From: an uncultured Parafilimonas sp.
GTDB taxonomy: Bacteria > Bacteroidota > Bacteroidia > Chitinophagales > Chitinophagaceae
Assembly: GCA_937892395.1 (NCBI GenBank)
Contig: CALAGJ010000183.1
Coordinates: 1-56,853 of the forward strand
Direction of reading: 5' to 3'
Length of the DNA: 56,853 bases
The notes under the pieces are model-generated. The model made no database searches. It was not told the DNA's origin and was given only the letters and a program-made list of their open reading frames with translations. Below are positions 43,699-51,162 of this stretch, in pieces. Position 1 is the first letter of the stretch, and the number at the start of each line of letters is the position of its first letter. Position numbers and translations under genes: made by a program.

Positions 43699-44577
43699 AT
43701 GAATACGTTTACCATAAAAGATTTGGAAAATATAAGTGGGATAAAGGCCCACACTATCCGGATATGGGAGCAGCGTTATACATTTCTAAAACCAAATAGA
43801 ACAGATACTAATATTAGGGTTTATACTAATGATGAATTAAAGGTTCTCCTCAATATTGCATTACTCAACAAATATGGTTTCAAGATTTCTCACATCAGTA
43901 AATTAACACCTGATGAAATACGAGATAAAATATTTACGCTAAATCAAGCACAAGCTCAGCAAGAACGAATAATCAATGATCTAATCACTTTCATGGTTGA
44001 TCTTGACCTGAGTCGCTTCGAAATGACTTTAGACAGTTTTATACTTAGCAAGGGTATTGAAAAAACGATAACTTATATTATTTTCCCTTTCTTGGAAAAA
44101 ATTGGTGTGTTATGGCAAACAAACCATATTAACCCGGCTCAGGAGCATTTGATTACAAACATAATCAGACAAAAATTAATAGTTGGAATCGAAAAGGCAA
44201 ATACAATATTGAAGCTCAAAACAACAGTCCTGCTCTATTTGCCGGAAGGTGAACATCACGAACTAGGTTTACTGTTTGTTTACTACTTATTAAAAATCAA
44301 AGGCATACAAGTCTTATATATTGGCGCCAACGTACCTCTCAGAGATTTAGAATATGTGGTGAAAGCAAAGCAACCCGATTACGTTTACACACATCTTACT
44401 AATGTACATCATAACTTCAATTTAGATAAATATATTCCATTGTTGAATATAAAGGTTCCTAATATCCCCGTTATAATTTCAGGAACAATAGCTCAGTCCT
44501 ACAAAAAGAAGTTGTCAGGCAAAATTCAGCTCAAATCCTCCCTTCATGAAGTAATGGATTTTGTTTCTGACCTATAA
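43699..44577 (+). CDS. carH: CarH/LitR-type adenosylcobalamin-dependent MerR photoreceptor regulator
   Basis: This 292-residue regulator has the CarH layout. A MerR helix-turn-helix (residues 1-70, FTIKDLENISGIKAHTIRIWEQRY) is followed by a four-helix cobalamin-capping domain and a Rossmann B12 domain. The capping motif W-x9-E-H is present as Trp139, Glu149, His150 (LWQTNHINPAQEH). The lower-ligand motif E-x-H-x-x-G is EHHELG with His187. In CarH, adenosylcobalamin makes a DNA-bound tetramer in the dark, and light breaks the Co-C bond and releases the DNA. Function here should be light-relieved repression of the downstream carotenoid genes. The ATG at 43699 gives the exact MerR start; the frame is open upstream but not MerR-like. 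It precedes the sigma factor by 225 bp on the same strand. Confidence 0.92.
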   Translation: MNTFTIKDLENISGIKAHTIRIWEQRYTFLKPNRTDTNIRVYTNDELKVLLNIALLNKYGFKISHISKLTPDEIRDKIFTLNQAQAQQERIINDLITFMVDLDLSRFEMTLDSFILSKGIEKTITYIIFPFLEKIGVLWQTNHINPAQEHLITNIIRQKLIVGIEKANTILKLKTTVLLYLPEGEHHELGLLFVYYLLKIKGIQVLYIGANVPLRDLEYVVKAKQPDYVYTHLTNVHHNFNLDKYIPLLNIKVPNIPVIISGTIAQSYKKKLSGKIQLKSSLHEVMDFVSDL

Positions 44578-44730
44578 TTAGTCCCATCATTTTGGCTTTT
44601 TCTTTTATTTCCTGAAAACAGTTCTTGTTTTCGCTCCCTTTTTTAGACAGCTTGTCAGTCATATCCTCAGCTTCATCTTAGGTGTTATTTCTAACTGATT
44701 GAAATACTTTGTTTTATCTTTTTTTAAAAA

Positions 44731-44776
44731 AGTTAAACAAAATTGAACTTTGGATTCTCAATTCTGTTTAACTTTG
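44731..44776 (+). promoter_or_regulatory. Promoter of the sigma/carotenoid operon overlapped by an inverted-repeat operator
   Basis: AGTTAAACA (44731-44739) and TGTTTAACT (44765-44773) are exact reverse complements 25 bp apart. Between them is the -33 element TTTG (44749-44752); the right arm overlaps the -7 element TAACTTTG (44769-44776), giving TTTG, 16 bp, TAACTTTG. AATTGAACTT (44741-44750) is the reverse complement of the AAGTTCAATT found upstream of carH. A protein on these sites would block RNA polymerase. The sigma gene starts 26 bp further on. Confidence 0.65.
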
Positions 44777-44802
44777 TATCATTAATTATTAAACAGATTT
44801 GT

Positions 44803-45303
44803 ATGTCTACGGTAGAATTCAATCAATTGCTTGTATCGAATGCCGAATTTTTAAGGCCATTTGCTATCTCTCTTACCAAAGATCAGGAGGCAGCAAAAGA
44901 TTTGTATCAGGAAACCTTGGTAAGGGCAATCACAAATGCTGAAAAATATAGCACAGGCACAAATATCAAAGCATGGTTATACACCATAATGCGCAATATT
45001 TTTATTAATAATTATCGTCGCAAGAGTAAACAGCAAACCATTTTTGATAAAACTCCAAATGAGTTTTTATTAAACAGCATGCAGCCTGCTGAAAGCAATG
45101 GTGCAATAGCTAATATCAATATGAAAGAGATACATACTGCCATAAATGCTTTACCTGAAATATTTAGAAATCCCTTTGTTTTGTATTACGATGGATTTAA
45201 GTATCACGAAATTGCAGATGTATTGCAAGAGCCGCTGGGCACTATAAAAAGTAGAATTCATTTTGCCCGGAAACTCTTAAAAGCTCAAATCGAAAGAGCT
45301 TAA
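44803..45303 (+). CDS. ECF-type RNA polymerase sigma factor
   Basis: This 166-residue sigma factor has region 2 at about residues 20-85 (DQEAAKDLYQETLVRAITNAEKYSTGTNIKAWLYTIMRNIFINNYRRKSK) and region 4 at about 110-160 (INALPEIFRNPFVLYYDGFKYHEIADVLQEPLGTIKSRIHFARKLL). Regions 1 and 3 are missing, as in ECF factors. No anti-sigma factor gene is adjacent, so control is probably transcriptional through CarH. In Streptomyces a light-controlled LitR regulator drives the ECF sigma LitS, which then transcribes carotenoid genes; the same logic fits here. The ATG at 44803 follows a clear promoter; the longer frame from 44743 would start inside the promoter. crtI follows 22 bp downstream. Confidence 0.92.
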   Translation: MSTVEFNQLLVSNAEFLRPFAISLTKDQEAAKDLYQETLVRAITNAEKYSTGTNIKAWLYTIMRNIFINNYRRKSKQQTIFDKTPNEFLLNSMQPAESNGAIANINMKEIHTAINALPEIFRNPFVLYYDGFKYHEIADVLQEPLGTIKSRIHFARKLLKAQIERA

Positions 45304-45325
45304 ATTCTTTAGTCATGAAAAAGAT

Positions 45326-46816
45326 ATGCAAAGAAAAAAAGTTGTTGTTATTGGTGCTGGATTTGCAGGATTGTCTTCAGCCTGCTTTCTTGCCAAATAT
45401 GGATATGAAGTAAAAGTATTAGAAAAACATATGATGCCAGGTGGCAGGGCCCGTCAATATAATGTTGACGGGTTTTCTTTTGATATGGGTCCAAGTTGGT
45501 ATTGGATGCCAGATGTATTTGAGCGTTTCTTCAACCAATTTAATCGAAGTGTAAGTGACTACTATAGTCTTACACGTTTAGATCCATCTTACAGGGTTTA
45601 TTGGAAGGATGGACTTACAGATATACCGGCTTCCTACGAAGCACTAAAATCTTTATTTGAAAAAATAGAACCTGGAAGCGGACTTCAGTTAGATCAATTT
45701 TTAGCAGAAGCTGAGTATAAATACAAAGTAGGTATCGGAAAACTAGTATTAAAACCGGGTCAGGAAATATCAGAGCTCTTTGATATTGAATTAATTAAAG
45801 GACTGTTAAGGTTAGACGTTTTTACATCCATGCAAAAACATGTAGCACGTTTTTTTAACCATCCACACCTCAAGCAACTGATGGAGTTTCCGGTAATTTT
45901 TTTAGGGGCTATGGCCCAAGATACTCCAGCTTTATATAGCCTGATGAACTTTGCAGATATAAAAGGAGGCACATGGTTTCCCAAGGGAGGCATGTATAGT
46001 ATAGTAGATGCAATGTATGAGTTAGCGAAAAGTCTTGGTGTGCAGTTTCATTTTGAGCAAGAGGCAAAAAAAATTCAGGTTTCAAACCAAACAGCAAAGT
46101 CTGTGATTTGTGAAGATCCAAATGGTGATCAAAATGTATATCAAGCAGATGTAGTTGTATCAAATGCAGACTACCACCATACTGAAGCCAAACTATTAGA
46201 GCCATCATATAGAAACTATTCTGATAAATATTGGGACAAACGAGTAATGGCACCGGGTTGTCTTTTATACTATGTAGGAATCAATAAAAAATTGGAAAAT
46301 ATTCCACACCACAATTTATTCTTTGATACAGACTTCAATACACATTCTACAGAAATATATAAAACAAAACAATGGCCATCAGATCCATTGTTTTATGCTT
46401 GTGCAGCCTCAGTTACCGAACCCGAAGTAGCACCATACGGTTGTGAAAATTTATTTTTCTTAATACCCGCAGCTGCCGGTCTTACCGGCGATACAGAAGC
46501 TTTGAGGGATGAGTATTTCGATGCCATTATTAGTAGGTTTGAACGCAGAACCCATCAAGAAATAAAGTCAAATATTATTTTCAAAAAATCATTTGCGCAT
46601 AGCGATTTTATTCATGAATACAATGCCTTTAAAGGAAATGCCTACGGGCTTGCAAACACATTACTCCAAACTGCACATTTAAAGCCATCCATTAGAAATA
46701 AAAAAATTAGGAATCTTTTTTATACCGGACAGCTTACAGTACCTGGTCCGGGAGTACCACCCGCACTCATTTCTGGTGAAGTGGTAGCCGCATTAATAAA
46801 AAATAATTTTGCTTAA
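45326..46816 (+). CDS. crtI: Phytoene desaturase CrtI
   Basis: This 496-residue flavoprotein of the CrtI family introduces double bonds into phytoene to give lycopene (or neurosporene). The N-terminal dinucleotide-binding motif is VVVIGAGFAGLSSACFLAKYGYEVKVLEK, followed by GGRARQYNVDGFSFDMGPSWYWMP. The C-terminal FAD motif NLFYTGQLTVPGPGVPPALISGEVVA is the CrtI signature, distinguishing it from the second desaturase further down. Length is standard. It lies 22 bp after the sigma gene and 60 bp before crtB, within the same operon. The protein is membrane-associated in the inner membrane and uses FAD. Confidence 0.94.
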   Translation: MQRKKVVVIGAGFAGLSSACFLAKYGYEVKVLEKHMMPGGRARQYNVDGFSFDMGPSWYWMPDVFERFFNQFNRSVSDYYSLTRLDPSYRVYWKDGLTDIPASYEALKSLFEKIEPGSGLQLDQFLAEAEYKYKVGIGKLVLKPGQEISELFDIELIKGLLRLDVFTSMQKHVARFFNHPHLKQLMEFPVIFLGAMAQDTPALYSLMNFADIKGGTWFPKGGMYSIVDAMYELAKSLGVQFHFEQEAKKIQVSNQTAKSVICEDPNGDQNVYQADVVVSNADYHHTEAKLLEPSYRNYSDKYWDKRVMAPGCLLYYVGINKKLENIPHHNLFFDTDFNTHSTEIYKTKQWPSDPLFYACAASVTEPEVAPYGCENLFFLIPAAAGLTGDTEALRDEYFDAIISRFERRTHQEIKSNIIFKKSFAHSDFIHEYNAFKGNAYGLANTLLQTAHLKPSIRNKKIRNLFYTGQLTVPGPGVPPALISGEVVAALIKNNFA

Positions 46817-46876
46817 ACAATATTCATTTATAATCTGTTTAGTATTTTTTTGTAAAATGCGCAAATATCATAAACA

Positions 46877-47713
46877 ATGATTGAACTGTTTCACAAGCTA
46901 AGTAACGAATGTAGTCGCATCACAACAGAGCGATATAGTACATCTTTTGCATCTGCTATAAATATGCTGCACAAAGATTTAAGACCACATATACACAACA
47001 TATATGGTTTTGTACGCTTTGCTGATGAAATTGTTGATTCTTTTCACAACTACAATAAAGAGAAATTATTACATGATTTTAGGATTCAAACCTGGCAAGG
47101 AATAGAAGAAGGTATCAGTTTGAATCCAATTATAAACAGTTTTCAGGCTACTGTCAATAAGTATAATATCAATCACAGACTTATTGCTGCTTTTTTCCAT
47201 AGTATGGAAATGGATTTATCCAAAAAAATTTATGATGAAAAAGGTTATACAGAATACATTTATGGCAGTGCCGAAGTGGTAGGATTAATGTGTTTGTATA
47301 TTTTCTGTGAAGGAAATAAATCTCAATATGAGGCACTGAAACCATCTGCGAGAAGTTTGGGTGCAGCATTTCAAAAAGTAAATTTCTTGAGAGATATTAA
47401 AGCTGATTTTCAAGGCATGGAAAGAATGTATTTTCCCGGCTGCGACTTTAAAAACTTTCGGCTTAATGAAAAAATGCTAATAGAATCTGATATACAAAAA
47501 GATTTTGATGATGCTTATGAGGGTATCAAAAACCTTCCCATAAAAGCAAGATTTGGTGTGTATGTTGCCTATAAATATTATTTGTCATTATTTAAAAAAA
47601 TTAAGGAATTACCACCTCAAGAAATTCTTGAAAGTAGGGTTCGCATACCCGATTATGGGAAAGTATTTATACTGGCAAAGGCAGGTCTCAGAAGTCAACT
47701 GAATCTACTTTAG
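46877..47713 (+). CDS. crtB: Phytoene synthase CrtB
   Basis: This 278-residue enzyme condenses two geranylgeranyl diphosphates to phytoene, the first committed carotenoid step. Both aspartate-rich metal sites are present: FADEIVDSF (Asp50, Asp54) and NFLRDIKADFQGMERMYFP (Asp173, Asp177). The conserved GSAEVVGLMCLYIF block lies between them. It is a member of the squalene/phytoene synthase family, and its place between crtI and idi settles the function. Length is at the lower end of the family but complete. A 60-bp gap upstream contains a weaker TTAAACA/TGTTTAG pair resembling the CarH-site halves. Confidence 0.95.
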   Translation: MIELFHKLSNECSRITTERYSTSFASAINMLHKDLRPHIHNIYGFVRFADEIVDSFHNYNKEKLLHDFRIQTWQGIEEGISLNPIINSFQATVNKYNINHRLIAAFFHSMEMDLSKKIYDEKGYTEYIYGSAEVVGLMCLYIFCEGNKSQYEALKPSARSLGAAFQKVNFLRDIKADFQGMERMYFPGCDFKNFRLNEKMLIESDIQKDFDDAYEGIKNLPIKARFGVYVAYKYYLSLFKKIKELPPQEILESRVRIPDYGKVFILAKAGLRSQLNLL

Positions 47714-47775
47714 TTGTAAGCGGCTTATATTTACATTTTTCTTAAAGAAATAATTTCAAAGATTCAAACCACAGC

Positions 47776-48321
47776 ATGGAGCAGGTTATTCTTGTTGATA
47801 CCCAAGATAATGAAATGGGTACCATGGAAAAAATGAAAGCTCATGAGTTAGGACTTTTGCATAGGGCATTTAGCATTTTTATTTTCAATACTAAAGGAGA
47901 ATTGCTTTTACAACAAAGAGCTTTTGACAAATACCATAGCGGCGGTTTATGGACCAACACCTGTTGTAGCCATCCCAGACCACAAGAAAACATAGCAGCA
48001 GCAGCGCATAGAAGGCTGCAAGAAGAAATGGGATTTGATACAGATATCAACCATGCATTTAGTTTTATCTATAAAGTTGGATTAGACCATGGCCTTACTG
48101 AGCATGAATATGATCATGTGTTTACGGGTATTTTTGAAAATGAAATAGTGCCCAATAAAGATGAAATAGCATCCTATTGCTATAAAAATATTGAAACCAT
48201 ATCATTGGAGATGGAAGCCCAGCCACATCAATTTACAGAGTGGTTTAAAATTGTATTTCACCAGGTGGTAAAGGTTCACTTAGATAGTACAAAAATTTCA
48301 ACAATATCGCCATCCGAATGA
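47776..48321 (+). CDS. idi: Isopentenyl-diphosphate delta-isomerase, type 1
   Basis: This 181-residue Nudix-fold enzyme interconverts isopentenyl and dimethylallyl diphosphate, supplying precursors for carotenoids. The catalytic Cys is in WTNTCCSHPRP (Cys63/Cys64), and the metal-binding EHEYDHVFTG holds the catalytic Glu region. AAAHRRLQEEMGF is the Nudix box. Length is typical for the type 1 enzyme. Its stop overlaps the start of crtD by four bases (ATGA), so the two are translationally coupled. Its presence inside the crt operon suggests precursor supply is matched to pigment synthesis. Confidence 0.95.
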   Translation: MEQVILVDTQDNEMGTMEKMKAHELGLLHRAFSIFIFNTKGELLLQQRAFDKYHSGGLWTNTCCSHPRPQENIAAAAHRRLQEEMGFDTDINHAFSFIYKVGLDHGLTEHEYDHVFTGIFENEIVPNKDEIASYCYKNIETISLEMEAQPHQFTEWFKIVFHQVVKVHLDSTKISTISPSE

Positions 48322-49814
48322 AGCAAAAATCTGTTACTATAATTGGTTCTGGTGTTGCTGGTTTGGCTGCTGCCATAAGGCTTGCTGTCAAAGGACATGG
48401 CGTGCATGTGTATGAAAAAAATAGTTATCCGGGTGGTAAATTATCGTTAATAGAAAAAGATGGATTTCGGTTTGATGCAGGTCCAAGCCTCTTTACACAA
48501 CCGGCAAATATTGAAGAATTATTTGCATTTGCAGGTGAGTCAATGGCTCCATATTTTAGCTATACATCTGTTGACACTGCATGTACATATTTTTTTGAAG
48601 ATGGTACTACTTTTAAAGCTCCATCAAATGCAGAAAAATTTGCAGAAGAGGCGGCAGAAAATTTTGAAGCTGATGCATCGCTTATAAAAAAATATTTAAA
48701 CCAATCCGCCAATGTTTATCAGCATATAGCTGAAATATTTTTGAGCTACTCTTTACACAAAAGAAGCACTTGGTTTAGAAAAGAAATATTTGGTGCATTG
48801 AAGCATGTAAAATTGTATCATCTTCTACAATCGTTTCACCAATTGAATAAAAAGTTATTAGTACATAATAAATTAGTTCAAATCTTTAATCGCTATGCCA
48901 CATATAATGGCAGCAACCCTTACAAAGCGCCTGCTATGCTTCAGGTTATTCCTCATTTGGAATATAATGAAGGTGTGTTTTATCCAAAAGGAGGCATGAT
49001 CAGTATTACAAATGCATTGTATCAGCTTGCTTTAAAACATGGTGTACATTTTCACTTTAATACTGCCGTAGAAAGTATTATTCATCATGATGGAATGGCT
49101 TATGGCATTGTTGTAAACCATCAGAATATTTTTGCTGATATGGTTATCAGCAATTGTGATGCCTATTTCACATATAAAAATTTACTTAAAGACAAGGATA
49201 CCGCCGCACTATTACTAAAGCAAGAACGCAGTAGCAGTGCTCTAATATTTTATTGGGGAATAAAAAAAGAGTTTAGTCAGTTGGGTTTACACAATATTTT
49301 ATTTGCCTCCAATTATGAAGCAGAATTTGCAAGCCTATTCGACCAAAAGAAAATATATCAAGACCCTACTGTGTATATCAGTATTACCAGCAAATGCGAA
49401 CGGGGTTTGCATGCTCCAAAAGGCTGTGAAAATTGGTTTGTCATGATCAATATGCCGGCCGGTACGGCACAGATTAATGATGAATTAATCAGCCAATGCA
49501 AAGGAAATATTATACAAAAAATAAATAGGCTATTACATACAGATATCGAACAATTCATCTTTACTGAAGATGTGCTTGATCCAGCACTCATAGAGCTGCG
49601 CACTGGTTCTTATGGTGGGTCATTATACGGCACCAGCAGCAATAGTAGATGGGCTGCCTTTCTAAGACATCCAAATTTTTCATCCCATATCAAAAATCTT
49701 TGGTTTGCAGGTGGTAGCGTACATCCGGGCGGTGGCATACCACTTTGCTTGCGTAGTGCCAAAATAATGTGTGATCATATAGAAAAGGAGCAACAAAAAA
49801 AGCAGCATGATTAA
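48318..49814 (+). CDS. crtD: Carotenoid desaturase of the CrtD type (1-hydroxycarotenoid 3,4-desaturase)
   Basis: This 498-residue flavoprotein is a second CrtI-family desaturase. The N-terminal FAD motif is VTIIGSGVAGLAAAIRLAVKGHGVHVYEK. The C terminus reads LWFAGGSVHPGGGIPLCLRSAKIMCDHI: the GGSVHPGGGIPL block is typical of CrtD-type enzymes, while the upstream CrtI ends with PGPGVPPAL. CrtD desaturates the 3,4 position of 1-hydroxylated carotenoids, which fits the CruF hydratase encoded next. It overlaps idi by four bases and cruF by eight. The likely substrate is a 1-hydroxy-gamma-carotene-like compound, but the exact position is inferred. Confidence 0.88.
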   Translation: MKQKSVTIIGSGVAGLAAAIRLAVKGHGVHVYEKNSYPGGKLSLIEKDGFRFDAGPSLFTQPANIEELFAFAGESMAPYFSYTSVDTACTYFFEDGTTFKAPSNAEKFAEEAAENFEADASLIKKYLNQSANVYQHIAEIFLSYSLHKRSTWFRKEIFGALKHVKLYHLLQSFHQLNKKLLVHNKLVQIFNRYATYNGSNPYKAPAMLQVIPHLEYNEGVFYPKGGMISITNALYQLALKHGVHFHFNTAVESIIHHDGMAYGIVVNHQNIFADMVISNCDAYFTYKNLLKDKDTAALLLKQERSSSALIFYWGIKKEFSQLGLHNILFASNYEAEFASLFDQKKIYQDPTVYISITSKCERGLHAPKGCENWFVMINMPAGTAQINDELISQCKGNIIQKINRLLHTDIEQFIFTEDVLDPALIELRTGSYGGSLYGTSSNSRWAAFLRHPNFSSHIKNLWFAGGSVHPGGGIPLCLRSAKIMCDHIEKEQQKKQHD

Positions 49815-50496
49815 AAAATATTGTACGCCATATTATATTGCTTTGATGCTGGCTTTGTTATTTCATATTTGTGGTGCTATAGGTATTATTTTAAGTGATT
49901 ATAAAGAATGGTTTATCAACAGCTCTCCTATCACACTTTTGCTAATGAGTGCCTTAATCATTATCACCCAAAAGGGAAAAAACAGTTATTTTATTGTGTT
50001 TGTGCTGCTCTGTTTTTTTGTGGGATTATTAACTGAAATGATTGGTGTAAATACAGGCTTTCTATTTGGCAAATATGAATATGGAAATGTATTAGGTCCA
50101 AAGGTACTGGGCGTGCCTTGGCTCATTGGTATCAACTGGTTTGTAGTTATTTATTGTGCCGGATGCACCACTCATTTTCTGGAAGCCTGGATTGTACAGC
50201 AAATGGGAGCAGATATAACACTTTCAACCCGAATACAGCATCTTTCATTCATTATTGATACCGCTTTGATAGCCGTTTTTTTTGACTGGCTGATAGAGCC
50301 CGTGGCCATAAAACTTGGCTATTGGTCATGGTTAGACAATGATATACCCTTCTTCAATTATGTTTGTTGGTTTTTGATAAGTCTCCTACTATCTGCAGCC
50401 ATGCGATTTTTATCTTTTCATAAAGCAAACCTGTTTGCAGTACATTTGTTTATCATACAGGGTTTATTCTTTTTACTATTAAGAACTTTTCTATGA
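49807..50496 (+). CDS. cruF: Carotenoid 1,2-hydratase of the CruF type (DUF422)
   Basis: This 229-residue integral membrane protein has about seven helices and matches the DUF422/CruF family. The key blocks are TEMIGVNTGFLFGKYEYGNVLGPKVLGVPWLIGINWFVV and FFDWLIEPVAIKLGYWSWLDNDIPFFNYVCWFLISLL. CruF adds water across the 1,2 double bond of a psi end group, creating the 1-hydroxy group that CrtD then needs. I considered the heterodimeric lycopene cyclase domains (CrtYcd), which are also small membrane proteins here, but their PxEE motif is absent. The gene overlaps crtD by eight bases and crtZ by four. Confidence 0.85.
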   Translation: MIKKYCTPYYIALMLALLFHICGAIGIILSDYKEWFINSSPITLLLMSALIIITQKGKNSYFIVFVLLCFFVGLLTEMIGVNTGFLFGKYEYGNVLGPKVLGVPWLIGINWFVVIYCAGCTTHFLEAWIVQQMGADITLSTRIQHLSFIIDTALIAVFFDWLIEPVAIKLGYWSWLDNDIPFFNYVCWFLISLLLSAAMRFLSFHKANLFAVHLFIIQGLFFLLLRTFL

Positions 50497-50978
50497 ATAC
50501 GCTTCTTTATATCATCATTTGCCTGTTTACTTTCTTTATAATGGAAGGCATTACATGGCTTACACACAAATTTGTAATGCACGGATTTTTGTGGTATCTC
50601 CATGAAGACCATCACCAACCACGTGGTCATCTCTTTGAAAAAAACGATGCATTTTTTTTAATTTTTGCAATACCCAGTTGGCTATGTATAATGCTTGGTC
50701 TACAGCATGCTTATTATTGGGTAGCCGCTATTGGGTTTGGGATAGCACTATATGGGCTTGCTTATTTTATGGTACACGATGTTATAATTCATCAGCGTTT
50801 TAAATGGTTTACGAGAAGCAACAATACCTATGTGCGTACCATTAGATGGGCGCACAAAATGCACCACAAACATATTAATAAGCATGATGGTGAAAGCTTT
50901 GGAATGCTCTTTGTGGCTACGAAATATTGGGAAAAAGTAAGAAGAGATAAAGCTATGCAAGAAAAAAATAAGTGCTGA
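50493..50978 (+). CDS. crtZ: Beta-carotene hydroxylase CrtZ
   Basis: This 161-residue membrane di-iron hydroxylase of the fatty-acid hydroxylase superfamily puts a hydroxyl group on C3 of beta-ring carotenoids. The histidine motifs are all present: THKFVMHG, HEDHHQP, MVHDVIIHQRF and HKMHHKHINKHDGESFG. Four hydrophobic helices are visible between them. Length is typical. It overlaps cruF by four bases and ends the cluster. It needs a beta ring, but no lycopene cyclase gene is found in the window, so that step must be encoded elsewhere. Confidence 0.94.
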   Translation: MNTLLYIIICLFTFFIMEGITWLTHKFVMHGFLWYLHEDHHQPRGHLFEKNDAFFLIFAIPSWLCIMLGLQHAYYWVAAIGFGIALYGLAYFMVHDVIIHQRFKWFTRSNNTYVRTIRWAHKMHHKHINKHDGESFGMLFVATKYWEKVRRDKAMQEKNKC

Positions 50979-51063
50979 GTTCTATATGACTTTTCATATT
51001 TCATGGAACAGTGGTCTACATCTTATGTTTTTTAGCTGCTTCACAATGATTAAACTTTCGGTT

Positions 51064-51082
51064 TCAGCACTGATTCTGCTGA
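51064..51082 (+). terminator. Weak hairpin downstream of crtZ
   Basis: TCAGCA (51064-51069) and TGCTGA (51077-51082) form a 6-bp stem with a 7-nt loop in the gap after crtZ. TAAAATGC and then a T-run (51094-51099) follow. This may end the carotenoid operon, but the T-run is distant. Confidence 0.3.
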
Positions 51083-51162
51083 TAAAATGCATATTTTTTG
51101 TGTACAATAAGAGCGATTAAATTGTCAAAAATTTATGAGTTTTATGTCTTAGCTGATCAAGA

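Noticed and set aside
44531..44662. 43-codon antisense frame over the end of carH
   Set aside because: It is charged and looks protein-like, but overlaps carH, has no known relative and no promoter signal.
45326..49814. Possible tandem duplication of crtI
   Set aside because: The two flavoproteins differ at the diagnostic C terminus (PGPGVPPAL against GGSVHPGGGIPL), so they are distinct enzymes and not a recent copy.
49807..50496. The 229-residue membrane protein as lycopene cyclase
   Set aside because: The PxEE motif of CrtYcd is absent and the CruF blocks around GVNTGFLFGKYEYG and EPVAIKLGYW are present.
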